Assembly: GCA_934591895.1 (NCBI GenBank) | Contig: CAKTPP010000015.1 | Location: forward strand, 1 to 39,983 | Reading direction: 5' to 3' | Length of the DNA: 39,983 nucleotides | DNA from: an uncultured Oscillospiraceae bacterium | Lineage (GTDB): Bacteria > Bacillota > Clostridia > Oscillospirales > Oscillospiraceae | Shown: one piece after another, positions 16,435 to 24,381 of the stretch | How positions within the stretch are numbered: position 1 is the first letter of the stretch | Layout of the letters: every line of letters starts with the position of its first letter | Notes under the pieces: model-generated | Told to the model about the DNA's origin: nothing | Seen by the model: the letters and a program-made list of their open reading frames with translations, nothing else | Databases searched by the model: none | Made by a program: the position numbers and the translations under genes

Positions 16435-17058
16435 ATGGACCGGGACGAGGAACGGCGCATCATCGCTCAGGTGTGCGCCGGGGACGCCAACGCCTTCGAG
16501 GCGCTGGTCGTCGCCTACCAAAAGCAAGTGTATAACCTCGCCCTGCGCACCGTCGGCAATGAAGAGGACGCCGCCGACATGACGCAGGAGGTGTTCCTGC
16601 GCGCCTATCGGGCGCTGGGCACCTTCCGCGGCGAGAGCAAATTTTCCGTCTGGCTCTACCGGCTGACGACAAACGTGTGCATCGACTTTCTGCGCAGCAG
16701 CCGGCGGCACCCGACCGTATCACTCACGGCGGCGGACGAGGACGACGAGCAGCCGCAGTTTGATATTCCCGCCGGCGAAGCCTCCAACCCCGAGCAGCAG
16801 CTTGCACGCAGCGAGCTGCGCCGCGCCGTTGTGCGCGGGCTTGACCGTCTGCCGGACGACGCACGCAGGATCCTCATTCTGCGCGAGCTCGACGGGCTGT
16901 CCTACGCCGAGATCGGCAAGGTGCTGCGCCTCGAGCCCGGCACGGTGAAATCGCGCCTGTTTCGCGCGCGGCGGAAGCTGTGTGATTTTCTGCGCGACGA
17001 CGGGAACCTTCCCGACCGGTATGCGTCAAAGCAGACAAAGGGGGGTGCGGATGCATGA
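16435..17058 (+). CDS. ECF RNA polymerase sigma factor (SigW-like)
   Basis: A 207-aa extracytoplasmic-function sigma factor. Region 2 runs over VCAGDANAFEALVVAYQKQVYNLA through DAADMTQEVFLRAYRAL and WLYRLTTNVCIDFLR; region 4 contains LPDDARRILILRELDGLSYAEIGKVL and GTVKSRLFRARRKL. The ATG follows AAGGCAAGG. Its stop overlaps the anti-sigma start (ATGA), the standard coupling of sigma and anti-sigma genes. The target regulon is not visible; no promoter resembling an ECF class was identified upstream. Confidence 0.93.
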   Translation: MDRDEERRIIAQVCAGDANAFEALVVAYQKQVYNLALRTVGNEEDAADMTQEVFLRAYRALGTFRGESKFSVWLYRLTTNVCIDFLRSSRRHPTVSLTAADEDDEQPQFDIPAGEASNPEQQLARSELRRAVVRGLDRLPDDARRILILRELDGLSYAEIGKVLRLEPGTVKSRLFRARRKLCDFLRDDGNLPDRYASKQTKGGADA

Positions 17059-17918
17059 ACACCTGTGAGCATTACCGGCTGCAGATCAGTCAACTGCTTG
17101 ACGGCGAGCTGCCGGAGGCGCAGCAGCAGCCGCTGCGCGCACATCTGCACACCTGCCCGGACTGTCAGCGTGTCTATGCCGACTTTCTGACGCTGCAGGC
17201 AGCCGTGCGCGGCACGGCCGCCGAGCCGCCCGACGGTCTGACGGCGCGCATCATGCAGCAGGTACGCCTGCAGCCAACGCCGGCAACACGTCCCGCGCAG
17301 CCGACGCCGGTGCGCAGAGCGCCGCGCCCCGAAGCAAAGACGAAAAAGCGCCCGAACGGGCGCATCTCTCCCCTGCTGCCGATCTCGGTCATGGCAGCAT
17401 GCCTCGCGCTGATCCTCGGCGCGACGCTGTGGTTCGCGCCGCACCGGAACCCGTCCGGCAGCGGCGGCACGGCGCTCGACAGCAGTCCGGCGCAGACCGC
17501 AGCCGTGACGCCCTCCGGCAGCGACGCAGCGCAAAGCGAGACCGAGCACTCCCCCGCACCGGAAAATGCGCCGGTGCTTGACGACAGCGTGAGCAGCCTG
17601 CTCTTCTCCGTCCCGAACGAAGACGCCAAGGGCAGCGGCGCGGACAGCAGCACACTGCACATCTCCGAGCGCAAGACCATCGAGGCGATCTCGGCGCTGC
17701 TGGTGCGCACACAGCCGACCCAGCCGCCCGACGCCGCAAACGCGCCGCTGTGCACGCTTGAGGAGACGAACGCCGACGGCACGGTCACACGCGTGACCGT
17801 CTGGCTCGACGGCAAGGACCTCGTATTTACCAGCAGCACAGACGCGCAGTATTACCGCGTACCGGGTGCGGCTGCGGAATTCTGCCGTCTGACCGGCCTG
17901 CCGGAAAGCGGCGCATAA
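17055..17918 (+). CDS. Membrane anti-sigma factor with zinc-finger (ZAS-type)
   Basis: Cognate anti-sigma factor of 287 aa. The N-terminal zf-HC2 domain carries HLHTCPDCQ, the HxxxCxxC zinc motif (about 31-38). A Pro/Arg/Lys-rich linker leads to one transmembrane helix (LLPISVMAACLALILGATLWF, about 116-136) and a Ser/Ala-rich extracytoplasmic domain of unknown ligand. It probably holds the sigma factor at the membrane until an envelope signal arrives. Confidence 0.88.
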   Translation: MNTCEHYRLQISQLLDGELPEAQQQPLRAHLHTCPDCQRVYADFLTLQAAVRGTAAEPPDGLTARIMQQVRLQPTPATRPAQPTPVRRAPRPEAKTKKRPNGRISPLLPISVMAACLALILGATLWFAPHRNPSGSGGTALDSSPAQTAAVTPSGSDAAQSETEHSPAPENAPVLDDSVSSLLFSVPNEDAKGSGADSSTLHISERKTIEAISALLVRTQPTQPPDAANAPLCTLEETNADGTVTRVTVWLDGKDLVFTSSTDAQYYRVPGAAAEFCRLTGLPESGA

Positions 17919-17932
17919 TAACAGGCCATATT

Positions 17933-17982
17933 GGCACGTCCGTCCGATAAGCAGTCGCTTGTCGGGCTGACGTGCCATTTTT
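17933..17982 (+). terminator. Terminator of trmB-antisigma operon
   Basis: An outer 8-bp stem (17933-17940 with 17969-17976) encloses an inner nine-pair stem with one mismatch, followed by TTTTT at 17978-17982. It separates the anti-sigma gene from the rex promoter. Confidence 0.7.
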
Positions 17983-18048
17983 CAATAATTTGCTGCAAAA
18001 AGGCGTTGCAAAACTGCGAATTTTTGAACATTCATGGAAACCATTTAC

Positions 18049-18077
18049 TTGAAATGAGCAAAAGCGTGTGCTATAAT
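18049..18077 (+). promoter_or_regulatory. Sigma-A promoter for rex
   Basis: TTGAAA (18049-18054) and a consensus TATAAT (18072-18077) are spaced by 17 bases. The leader to the rex start is about 85 bases. Only a half Rex-like sequence (TTAACAA) occurs in the leader, so autoregulation is not shown. Confidence 0.85.
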
Positions 18078-18169
18078 TTATCACGTCTATGTGTGCTTTG
18101 CCATTTTCATGACAAGCAAATGCATTTCTTAACAATATGGCCTACGTGCCATCAGGAGGATAATGATTC

Positions 18170-18841
18170 GTGAAACGTATTAAAGTATCGAACAATGTGA
18201 TCAGAAGAATGCCCCGCTACCTCCGCAAGCTCGACGACCTGAGCGCTGCCGGAATCGAGCGCATTTCTTCCGGTGAGCTCGGCCGCCAGATGGGGCTGAC
18301 TCCCTCGCAGATCCGCCAGGACTTCAGCTGCTTCGGTGAGTTTGGCCAGCAGGGCTATGGCTACAACGTCGTGGCGCTGCGCGGCGAGGTCGCCAAGATC
18401 CTCGGCATGGATCGCAACTACACGGCCGTTCTCGTCGGCGTCGGCAACATCGGCCGCGCGCTGGTGGAAAACTTCTGCTTTGAGCAGTATGGCTTCACGC
18501 TCAAGGCCGCGTTCGACATCAACCCCGACCTCGTCGGCAAGGAGATGCACGGCATCGTCGTGCACGACTTCTCCACGCTCGATGAGATCCTCGCAGATAT
18601 CCAGCCGGACGTCGCCGTGCTCTGCGTGCCGAAGGCCATGGCCAACGACGTCGCAAACGAGATCTGCTCCGTCGGCGTGAAGGCCATCTGGAACTTCACG
18701 AACACCGAGCTGCAGATCAAGGACTCCGAACCCATCATTGAAAACATCCATTTCTCGGACAGCCTGCTGGCGCTCGGCTACTACATTGCCGAGAATCAGG
18801 ACGAAGCCGAAGCCCGCGCCGCCAAGGCCAAGAAGGCCTGA
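18170..18841 (+). CDS. rex: Redox-sensing transcriptional repressor Rex
   Basis: NADH/NAD+-sensing repressor of fermentative and reductive genes. The 223-aa protein has an N-terminal winged helix (SSGELGRQMGLTPSQIRQDFSCFGEFGQQGYGY) and a Rossmann domain with VGVGNIGRA (89-97), followed by the domain-swap C-terminal helix. The GTG at 18170 is preceded by AGGAGGA. It is followed 26 bp later by an S-layer-homology gene without a terminator, an uncommon neighbour. Confidence 0.96.
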   Translation: MKRIKVSNNVIRRMPRYLRKLDDLSAAGIERISSGELGRQMGLTPSQIRQDFSCFGEFGQQGYGYNVVALRGEVAKILGMDRNYTAVLVGVGNIGRALVENFCFEQYGFTLKAAFDINPDLVGKEMHGIVVHDFSTLDEILADIQPDVAVLCVPKAMANDVANEICSVGVKAIWNFTNTELQIKDSEPIIENIHFSDSLLALGYYIAENQDEAEARAAKAKKA

Positions 18842-18867
18842 CAAGACCGCCAAAGGAGGTCTGCCCC

Positions 18868-19923
18868 TTGAAAATCAAGCGACTGATCTCGTTGCTGCTG
18901 ACACTCACACTGCTCGGCAGCGCCATGCCGGTGCTGGCGGCCAACGCCGGCAGCCGGCAGGATCCGCTGCTATCGCGCAGCTATGTGGAGACGTGGTCGT
19001 CCGGCTTGCTCGACCGCGTTGAGGAGACTGCGCGCACCGCCGTGCAGGCAGTGTTCGACAGTGCACTGCAGACGCACGACAGCGCCCTGAACACCGACGC
19101 CGGAAAGAGCCGCATCTGCACGCTCTTTGCCGGCAACACGGTCGAGCTCCAGACCGGCGACTGCTTCACCGTCCTGAGCGGAGACGCCGCCGTGACCGTT
19201 TCGGCCGGCGCGCTCGTTGATGCGACCGACGGCACAAAGGCCGCCTCCGGCGCGCTGCGCACGGCGCACCGCTATATCGCGTGCGAAAACCTGCAGGCCA
19301 CGATCACCTGTGCGCAGACCGTCTCGCTGCTGCTGTCGGCGGGCGCTTACGTCACGCGCTATGTGGACGTGCCGCGTCAGGCATGGTATGCCTATTTTGT
19401 GGAATATGCCGCCGTCAACGGACTCATGAGCGGCGTCGGCGAACGGCGCTTTGCTCCGGATGAGCAGCTCACGCGCGGTATGTTCGTAACGATCCTCGGG
19501 CAGATCGCACAGATCGACAAGTCCGATTATCCGGACACTTCCTTTGCCGATGTTCCCGCAGGTACATGGTATGCAGCATCCGTGGAGTGGGCCGCACAAA
19601 ACGGAATCGTCAGCGGCGTCGGCAACGGCTGCTTTGCACCCAACACACCGATCACGCGCGAGCAGATCGCGGCCATCATCGTCCGTTATGTTCAGAGCGA
19701 GGGGCTCACACTGCCGACGATCGCAGACCCGCCCGTGCTGCGGGATATGGACGCGGTCTCCTACTGGGCGCAAGAGGGCGTAGAGCTCATGCGCATGACC
19801 GGTCTCATCTCCGGCGACGAGAAGGGAAACTTCAATCCGCGCAGTCTCAGCACGCGCGCGCAGGCTGCGACCATTTTCATGCGCCTGCGGGAAGCGATCC
19901 TGCACGCAGAGCCGTCATCATAA
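18868..19923 (+). CDS. S-layer homology (SLH) domain protein
   Basis: A 351-aa secreted protein. Signal peptide 1-25 (LISLLLTLTLLGSAMPVLAANA), an unassigned beta-rich domain of about 120 residues, then three SLH repeats at about 166-212, 226-275 and 291-341, each with the pattern W...A...G...G...F.P...TR. SLH repeats anchor proteins to pyruvylated secondary wall polymers. The start is a TTG at 18868, supported by a full AAAGGAGGT site 7 bases upstream and by the signal peptide beginning there. Confidence 0.9.
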   Translation: MKIKRLISLLLTLTLLGSAMPVLAANAGSRQDPLLSRSYVETWSSGLLDRVEETARTAVQAVFDSALQTHDSALNTDAGKSRICTLFAGNTVELQTGDCFTVLSGDAAVTVSAGALVDATDGTKAASGALRTAHRYIACENLQATITCAQTVSLLLSAGAYVTRYVDVPRQAWYAYFVEYAAVNGLMSGVGERRFAPDEQLTRGMFVTILGQIAQIDKSDYPDTSFADVPAGTWYAASVEWAAQNGIVSGVGNGCFAPNTPITREQIAAIIVRYVQSEGLTLPTIADPPVLRDMDAVSYWAQEGVELMRMTGLISGDEKGNFNPRSLSTRAQAATIFMRLREAILHAEPSS

Positions 19924-19932
19924 CACCGATCC

Positions 19933-19965
19933 GACCGGCGGAGCCTGCGGCTCCGCCGGTCTTTG
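19933..19965 (+). terminator. Terminator after the SLH gene
   Basis: A perfect 13-bp GC-rich stem (19933-19945 with 19949-19961) with loop TGC and a short TTTG tail. The T-tract is weak, so some read-through into mnmE, which starts 20 bases beyond the stem, is likely; I see no separate mnmE promoter. Confidence 0.6.
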
Positions 19966-19980
19966 TAAAGGAGTTTTTTC

Positions 19981-21348
19981 ATGTCTGATACGATCGCCGC
20001 CATCGCAACCGGCAACGTCCTGTCCGCGATCGGCATCCTGCGCCTGTCCGGTGACGGGACGCTTGCCGTCATCGACCGCGTGTTCCGTCCGGCCAACGGC
20101 CGCCCCATGTCCGAGGCACCGAACCGGCAGCTCGTCTACGGCGCGTTCTGCGACACCGACGGGCAGACACTCGACCTCTGTCTGTGCACCGTCAGCCGCG
20201 GTCCGCACAGCTACACCGGCGAGGACACCGCCGAACTGCAGTGTCACGGCTCACCGGCCGTGCTGCGCGCCGGACTGCAGGCACTGTTCGCCGCCGGTGC
20301 GCGGCAGGCACTGGCCGGAGAGTTTACCAAGCGCGCATTTCTCAACGGGCGCATGGATCTCACACAGGCGGAGGCGGTCATCGACCTCATCCACGCCGAG
20401 ACCACGCGCGATGCGAAGAATGCCGCCGGCCAGCTCGGCGGCGCGGTGCTGCGGCGCGCGCAGGGCGTCTACGACGCGCTGCAGGACATCGCCAGCCATT
20501 ATCACGCCGTGATCGACTATCCGGACGAGGACATCCCGGACTTTCAGCTCAGCGCCTACGCCGGCACGCTGCAGGGCTGCATCACGCAGCTGCAGCGCCT
20601 GCTCGACACGTTTTCCCGGGCAAACGTGCTCCACGGCGGCGTGCCCGCCGTGATCCTCGGCCGTCCGAACGCAGGCAAGTCCTCTCTGCTCAATGCTCTG
20701 CTCGGCTATGAGCGCGCGATCGTGACCGATGTGCCCGGCACGACCCGCGACACGATCGACGCGCGCGTCACGCTCGGCGGTGTGCTCCTGCGCCTGACCG
20801 ACACCGCCGGCCTGCGCGACACGGACGACCCCGTCGAGGCCATCGGCGTCAATCGGGCACTGGACGCCGCCGCGGACGCGTCGCTCGCCATTGCGGTGTT
20901 TGACGCAGCGTGCCCGCTCGGCGACGATGACCTGCAGGTCATCCATGCGGCACAGGCGGCGCAGGTGCGCATCGCGGTGCTCAATAAATCGGATCTGCCC
21001 GCCGCGGTGCAGCCGGAAGAGCTGTCGGCGCAATTTGACGCCGTGTGCGTGCTCTCGGCGAAGGAACGCACGGGGCTCGAGGCGCTCGAGCGCGCCGTGG
21101 CGGAGCATTTCCCCGCTCCGGACGCGCCGGCCGGTGAGATCCTCACAAACGCCCGCCACGCCGACGCCATCGGCCGGGCGCTGGAATCGCTGCGCGCCGC
21201 GCGCGAGGCGATGCTGCTCGGCGTAACGCCCGATGCCGTGCTCACCGAGGCCGAGGAGGCCATGTCCGCCATCGGCGAGCTGACCGGCGCCTCCATCCGC
21301 GAGGACATCACCAACCGCATCTTCGCGCGTTTTTGCGTAGGCAAATGA
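19981..21348 (+). CDS. mnmE: tRNA modification GTPase MnmE
   Basis: With MnmG it makes the aminomethyl group at U34 of certain tRNAs. The 455-aa protein has the N-terminal folate-binding domain, helical domain and inserted G domain: G1 GRPNAGKSS (227-235), G2 GTTRDTI, G3 DTAG (274-277), G4 NKSD, and the C-terminal FCVGK ending that carries the conserved cysteine. AAAGGAG precedes the ATG. MnmG is not in the window. Confidence 0.97.
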   Translation: MSDTIAAIATGNVLSAIGILRLSGDGTLAVIDRVFRPANGRPMSEAPNRQLVYGAFCDTDGQTLDLCLCTVSRGPHSYTGEDTAELQCHGSPAVLRAGLQALFAAGARQALAGEFTKRAFLNGRMDLTQAEAVIDLIHAETTRDAKNAAGQLGGAVLRRAQGVYDALQDIASHYHAVIDYPDEDIPDFQLSAYAGTLQGCITQLQRLLDTFSRANVLHGGVPAVILGRPNAGKSSLLNALLGYERAIVTDVPGTTRDTIDARVTLGGVLLRLTDTAGLRDTDDPVEAIGVNRALDAAADASLAIAVFDAACPLGDDDLQVIHAAQAAQVRIAVLNKSDLPAAVQPEELSAQFDAVCVLSAKERTGLEALERAVAEHFPAPDAPAGEILTNARHADAIGRALESLRAAREAMLLGVTPDAVLTEAEEAMSAIGELTGASIREDITNRIFARFCVGK

Positions 21349-21359
21349 CAGCAGACAGC

Positions 21360-21392
21360 AAAAGGCCGCCGGTTTTGACCGGCGGCCTTTTG
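21360..21392. terminator. Bidirectional terminator between mnmE and MATE gene
   Basis: A 13-bp stem (about 21361-21373 with 21378-21390) with loop TTTG, flanked by A-runs and T-runs, lies between convergent genes and can serve both. Confidence 0.8.
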
Positions 21393-21402
21393 CTGTCCGT
21401 TT

Positions 21403-22713
21403 TCAGCGAAACACGATCCCGCCGCGCTCCGACACACGCACGAGCACAATGCCGAGCAGCAGCGCCAGCCCCTCATAGATGCCCATGGTCAGCCAGACGG
21501 CGCTGCCGCCGAAAACGGCCGGCACGGCAAAGATGACCACGGTGTCAAGCAGGAAGCTGCGGCACAAATTCAGGATGAGCGCGTGCTTTGTGCGCTTGGT
21601 CGAATAGAGATAGGCGGAGATGAGCGTATTGACGCTCATGATGATAAAGCCCCACGCATAGCGCGGCATATACGCCACGGTGCAGGCGAGCGTCTGCGCG
21701 TCCGCACCGAACATTCTGCAGATCGGCCCGCCGGCAAACAGCAGCAGGATGTTGATGAGCGTGCTGCCGGCGAGATCAATGACCACACCCGCGCGAAACA
21801 GCCACTTGAGATCCTGCGCATCGCGCGCGCCGTAGCTCTGCCCGAACAGCGGCTGCAGGCCGCTCGAGACGCCGATGAAGACGGCTGCGGAAAACGACGC
21901 GACATAGCAGATGATCGAATACGCGTTCACGGCCATATCCCCGAGGCGGGCAAGGAGCACGTAGTTTGTGCACAGCGTCGCCACCGGAACGGCAAACTGT
22001 GCGATCGCCTCCGGGGTGCCGCGCAGCAGGAGCTTGCGCACAAGCGCTCCGGAAAACCGGAACCGTCCGACACGCAGCCTGCCGCGGCGCAGGAAAAAGT
22101 GCGACGACACGATCAGCATGCCGCAGGTCTGCGAGATGCCGGTCGCGACGGCGGCGCCCATCAGCCCCTTTTGCAGCGGGAACACGAACAGCCAGTCAAG
22201 GAAAATGTTGATGACCGTCGAGACGACCGAGGCGGCGCTCACGAGCATGGGCGAGCCGTCGTTGCGGCAGTAGTTATTCAGAAAGGTCATCATGCCCGAC
22301 GGCACGGCAAAGAGCGAATACCAGAACAGATAGTCGCACACGAGCCGGTGATAGGTCTCGTTCGCACCGAGCAGCGTCGCGATCTGCGACGTCAGGCAGG
22401 TGCCGACCAGCATCATGACGACCGCGACCGCCAGCGTTCCGGCGAGCGAGTGCATGAACGCCTGATTTGCGCCCGTGATATCCCCACGGCCGATGCGCAC
22501 GGCCGAGACCGTCACGCCGCCGACGACCGTGAGCATGACGAACGCATTGAGCACCATCACGAACGGCCACACCAGATTGATCGCACCGAGCGCGTCCGTG
22601 CCGATGCCCTGCCCGACGAAGATGCCGTCGATGATCGTAAAGAGAAAATAGGCGCAGTTGCCGAGGATCGTCGGCACAACGTACTGCGAGAGCTTTTTCA
22701 TTCGGATGTTCAT
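21403..22713 (-). CDS. MATE-family efflux transporter
   Basis: A 436-aa polytopic membrane protein of the MATE superfamily, exporting drugs or organic cations with Na+ or H+. About twelve hydrophobic helices in two homologous halves are visible, with TIIDGIFVGQGIG and GAINLVWPF early and GTPEAIAQFAVPV starting the second half. The substrate is unknown. ATG 22713 follows GGAGGCG; a longer frame to 22800 lacks a site. It is divergent from the Rrf2 regulator, which may or may not control it. Confidence 0.9.
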   Translation of the reverse strand: MNIRMKKLSQYVVPTILGNCAYFLFTIIDGIFVGQGIGTDALGAINLVWPFVMVLNAFVMLTVVGGVTVSAVRIGRGDITGANQAFMHSLAGTLAVAVVMMLVGTCLTSQIATLLGANETYHRLVCDYLFWYSLFAVPSGMMTFLNNYCRNDGSPMLVSAASVVSTVINIFLDWLFVFPLQKGLMGAAVATGISQTCGMLIVSSHFFLRRGRLRVGRFRFSGALVRKLLLRGTPEAIAQFAVPVATLCTNYVLLARLGDMAVNAYSIICYVASFSAAVFIGVSSGLQPLFGQSYGARDAQDLKWLFRAGVVIDLAGSTLINILLLFAGGPICRMFGADAQTLACTVAYMPRYAWGFIIMSVNTLISAYLYSTKRTKHALILNLCRSFLLDTVVIFAVPAVFGGSAVWLTMGIYEGLALLLGIVLVRVSERGGIVFR

Positions 22714-22858
22714 AGCGCCTCCGGACACGCGGATTTCCGCCCGACATGGGCACGCGCAGCTGCTGCAGTGCCGCCGAAAGCGTGTCCTCGCACACATCAT
22801 AACGGTTTGTCAAGCAGCTGTCAAGCTACGCCCTGCACAACAATTTTTTTACCTCCGC

Positions 22859-22887
22859 TTGAAAGCCTATTATTCATATGTTATTAT
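22859..22887 (+). promoter_or_regulatory. Sigma-A promoter for the Rrf2 regulator
   Basis: TTGAAA (22859-22864) and TATTAT (22882-22887) are separated by 17 bases in an AT-rich island, about 30 bases before the start codon. Confidence 0.65.
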
Positions 22888-22919
22888 TATAGTATGTTCA
22901 AAGCAAGGGGGGCTTTCCC

Positions 22920-23357
22920 GTGAAAATATCCACCAAGGGGCGCTATGCTCTGCGCATGCTGCTCGATCTCGCGGAGCATCAGGGCGACGGCTATGTGGCG
23001 CTCAAGGACATCGCACACCGCCAGGGCATTTCGAAAAAGTATCTCGAACAGATCGTGCCCATGCTCGGCAGAGCGGACGTTCTGCGCACGGCACGCGGCT
23101 ATCAGGGCGGCTACCGGCTGGCGCGCGCGCCGCAGGAGTATACCGTCGGCGAGATCCTGTGCCTGACGGAAGGCAGTCTCGCCCCGGTCGCCTGTCTCGA
23201 GCAGCATCCGAACCCGTGCCCGCGCTGCGGCGCATGCGCCACCCTGCCCATGTGGGAGGGGCTGGAGCGGGTCATCCGCAATTATCTCGACGGCATCACG
23301 CTGCAGGATCTGCTTGAGCAGCAGACAGCGCGCGCCGCAAACGATTACGTCATCTGA
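22920..23357 (+). CDS. Rrf2-family regulator with Fe-S cysteine cluster
   Basis: A 145-aa Rrf2 repressor. The winged helix covers about 1-75 (GRYALRMLLDLA, ISKKYLEQIVPML, RGYQGGYRLAR). Cysteines 92, 100, 103 and 106 (CX7CX2CX2C) lie where IscR-type proteins bind a [2Fe-2S] cluster, so it probably senses Fe-S status, redox state or NO. The start is GTG 22920 after AGGGGGG. No isc/suf genes are near; targets are unknown. Confidence 0.88.
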   Translation: MKISTKGRYALRMLLDLAEHQGDGYVALKDIAHRQGISKKYLEQIVPMLGRADVLRTARGYQGGYRLARAPQEYTVGEILCLTEGSLAPVACLEQHPNPCPRCGACATLPMWEGLERVIRNYLDGITLQDLLEQQTARAANDYVI

Positions 23358-23380
23358 AAAACAGCACTTTGCACAAAAAT

Positions 23381-23417
23381 CCTCCGGCAGCACATGTTGA
23401 GCTGCCGGAGGTTTTCC
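23381..23417. terminator. Bidirectional terminator, Rrf2 gene and gntR
   Basis: An 11-bp stem (23381-23391 with 23401-23411) is followed by TTTT on the plus strand and by a T5 tract on the minus strand. It lies between convergent genes. Confidence 0.75.
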
Positions 23418-23432
23418 GTTCCGCTTTTTCCG

Positions 23433-24152
23433 TCACTGCTGCCGCGCGTCGCTGTAGAGCGAGAACGCCCCGTTTGCAACGCTGTCGAGCATATCGACGG
23501 TGAACGCCTGCGCACGCTCCGCATCCCGGTCGAGCAGCGCGCAGTAGAGCTCAAGCTTATTCTGGTACAGGCGGTTGCCGCCGTAGCGCCGGCTGTACAG
23601 GCTCCAGAAATGCAGCCCATAGGTATGGATGGAGTTATACAGCAGCGGCAGAAAGGCGTTGCGCGACAGCACGCTCAGCGCATGGTGAAACCGGAACGTC
23701 GCCTCGGCGCGCTCTTCATCCGTTTTGCCGCTCTTGATCGCGTCGAGCAGCGGCGAAAGGCCGTCGAGCTCCTCCTGCGTGGCGCGCTCGACAACAAGCT
23801 TTACGCACAGGCACTCATTGGCGCCGCGCACCTCCAGCAGGGAGCGCACCTCGTCGTCGCGCATGACGCCGCCGTTGTAGTTCAAAAGCGCCGTGAGCGT
23901 GTCGAGCGAGCCGCTCTTGCGGTAATCGCTGACATAAACGCCCTGCCGCGTGACGATCTCCACAAAGCCCATTTTTTCAAGCTCGACCAAACCAGCCGAG
24001 ATCACCGGACGGCTCACGCCCATGCGCGCACTCATCTCGCGCGCCGGCGGCAGCTGGTCGCCGGGAACAAGCTCCCCGGAAATGATCATTGCCTCGATCT
24101 TCTGCACGAATTGATCCGTGAGCGATACCGCCTCGATCCTATCGAATCCCAT
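23433..24152 (-). CDS. GntR/FadR-family repressor of the dehydratase operon
   Basis: A 239-aa FadR-subfamily regulator. The N-terminal winged helix contains GDQLPPAREMSARMGVSRPVISAGLVELEKMGFVEIVTRQGVYV; the C-terminal all-helical FCD domain (about 85-230) would bind a carboxylate or acyl ligand, often with metal. ATG 24152 is preferred over an upstream GTG, which overlaps the Shine-Dalgarno AGAGGTGA. It is divergent from the 2-hydroxyacyl-CoA dehydratase-type operon, and matching operators sit at both promoters, so it probably represses both and responds to a substrate or product of the pathway. Confidence 0.9.
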   Translation of the reverse strand: MGFDRIEAVSLTDQFVQKIEAMIISGELVPGDQLPPAREMSARMGVSRPVISAGLVELEKMGFVEIVTRQGVYVSDYRKSGSLDTLTALLNYNGGVMRDDEVRSLLEVRGANECLCVKLVVERATQEELDGLSPLLDAIKSGKTDEERAEATFRFHHALSVLSRNAFLPLLYNSIHTYGLHFWSLYSRRYGGNRLYQNKLELYCALLDRDAERAQAFTVDMLDSVANGAFSLYSDARQQ

Positions 24153-24184
24153 CGTATTCACCTCTGAACGGTCTTGAACGCACT

Positions 24185-24195
24185 TGGTATTACCA
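24185..24195. promoter_or_regulatory. FadR-type operator 1 (gntR side)
   Basis: TGGTATTACCA is an 11-bp palindrome of the TGGTnnnACCA type used by FadR/PdhR/LldR-like repressors. It lies about +10 to +20 from the predicted gntR transcription start. The same sequence in inverse form occurs at 24332-24342, and both copies continue with CGT on the plus strand. Confidence 0.75.
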
Positions 24196-24211
24196 CGTAC
24201 CCTTCGTTATG

Positions 24212-24240
24212 AAAATATCATCATTTTGACGAACTGTCAA
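24212..24240 (-). promoter_or_regulatory. Sigma-A promoter for gntR
   Basis: On the minus strand consensus TTGACA (24240-24235) and TATTTT (24217-24212) are separated by 17 bases, with operator 1 immediately downstream. Confidence 0.75.
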
Positions 24241-24290
24241 GGAAGAAAGTCGGCAATTTTCCGAAAATGTTAAAAACGAAACACATATCG

Positions 24291-24319
24291 TTGATTTTTT
24301 GTGCCTACTGCTATATGAT
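24291..24319 (+). promoter_or_regulatory. Sigma-A promoter for the dehydratase operon
   Basis: TTGATT (24291-24296) and TATGAT (24314-24319) are separated by 17 bases. The predicted start near 24326 lies just before operator 2. Confidence 0.78.
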
Positions 24320-24331
24320 AATACTGAAATC

Positions 24332-24342
24332 TGGTAATACCA
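24332..24342. promoter_or_regulatory. FadR-type operator 2 (dehydratase operon side)
   Basis: TGGTAATACCA, the reverse complement of operator 1, lies about +7 to +17 of the predicted operon start, where a bound repressor would block promoter clearance. Confidence 0.78.
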
Positions 24343-24381
24343 CGTCCAGAAACACAAACATCAGGAAGGAAGGGGAAACAT

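Noticed and set aside
18078..18169. Rex operator for autoregulation
   Set aside because: Only a half site (TTAACAA) is visible; no full inverted repeat of the Rex type.
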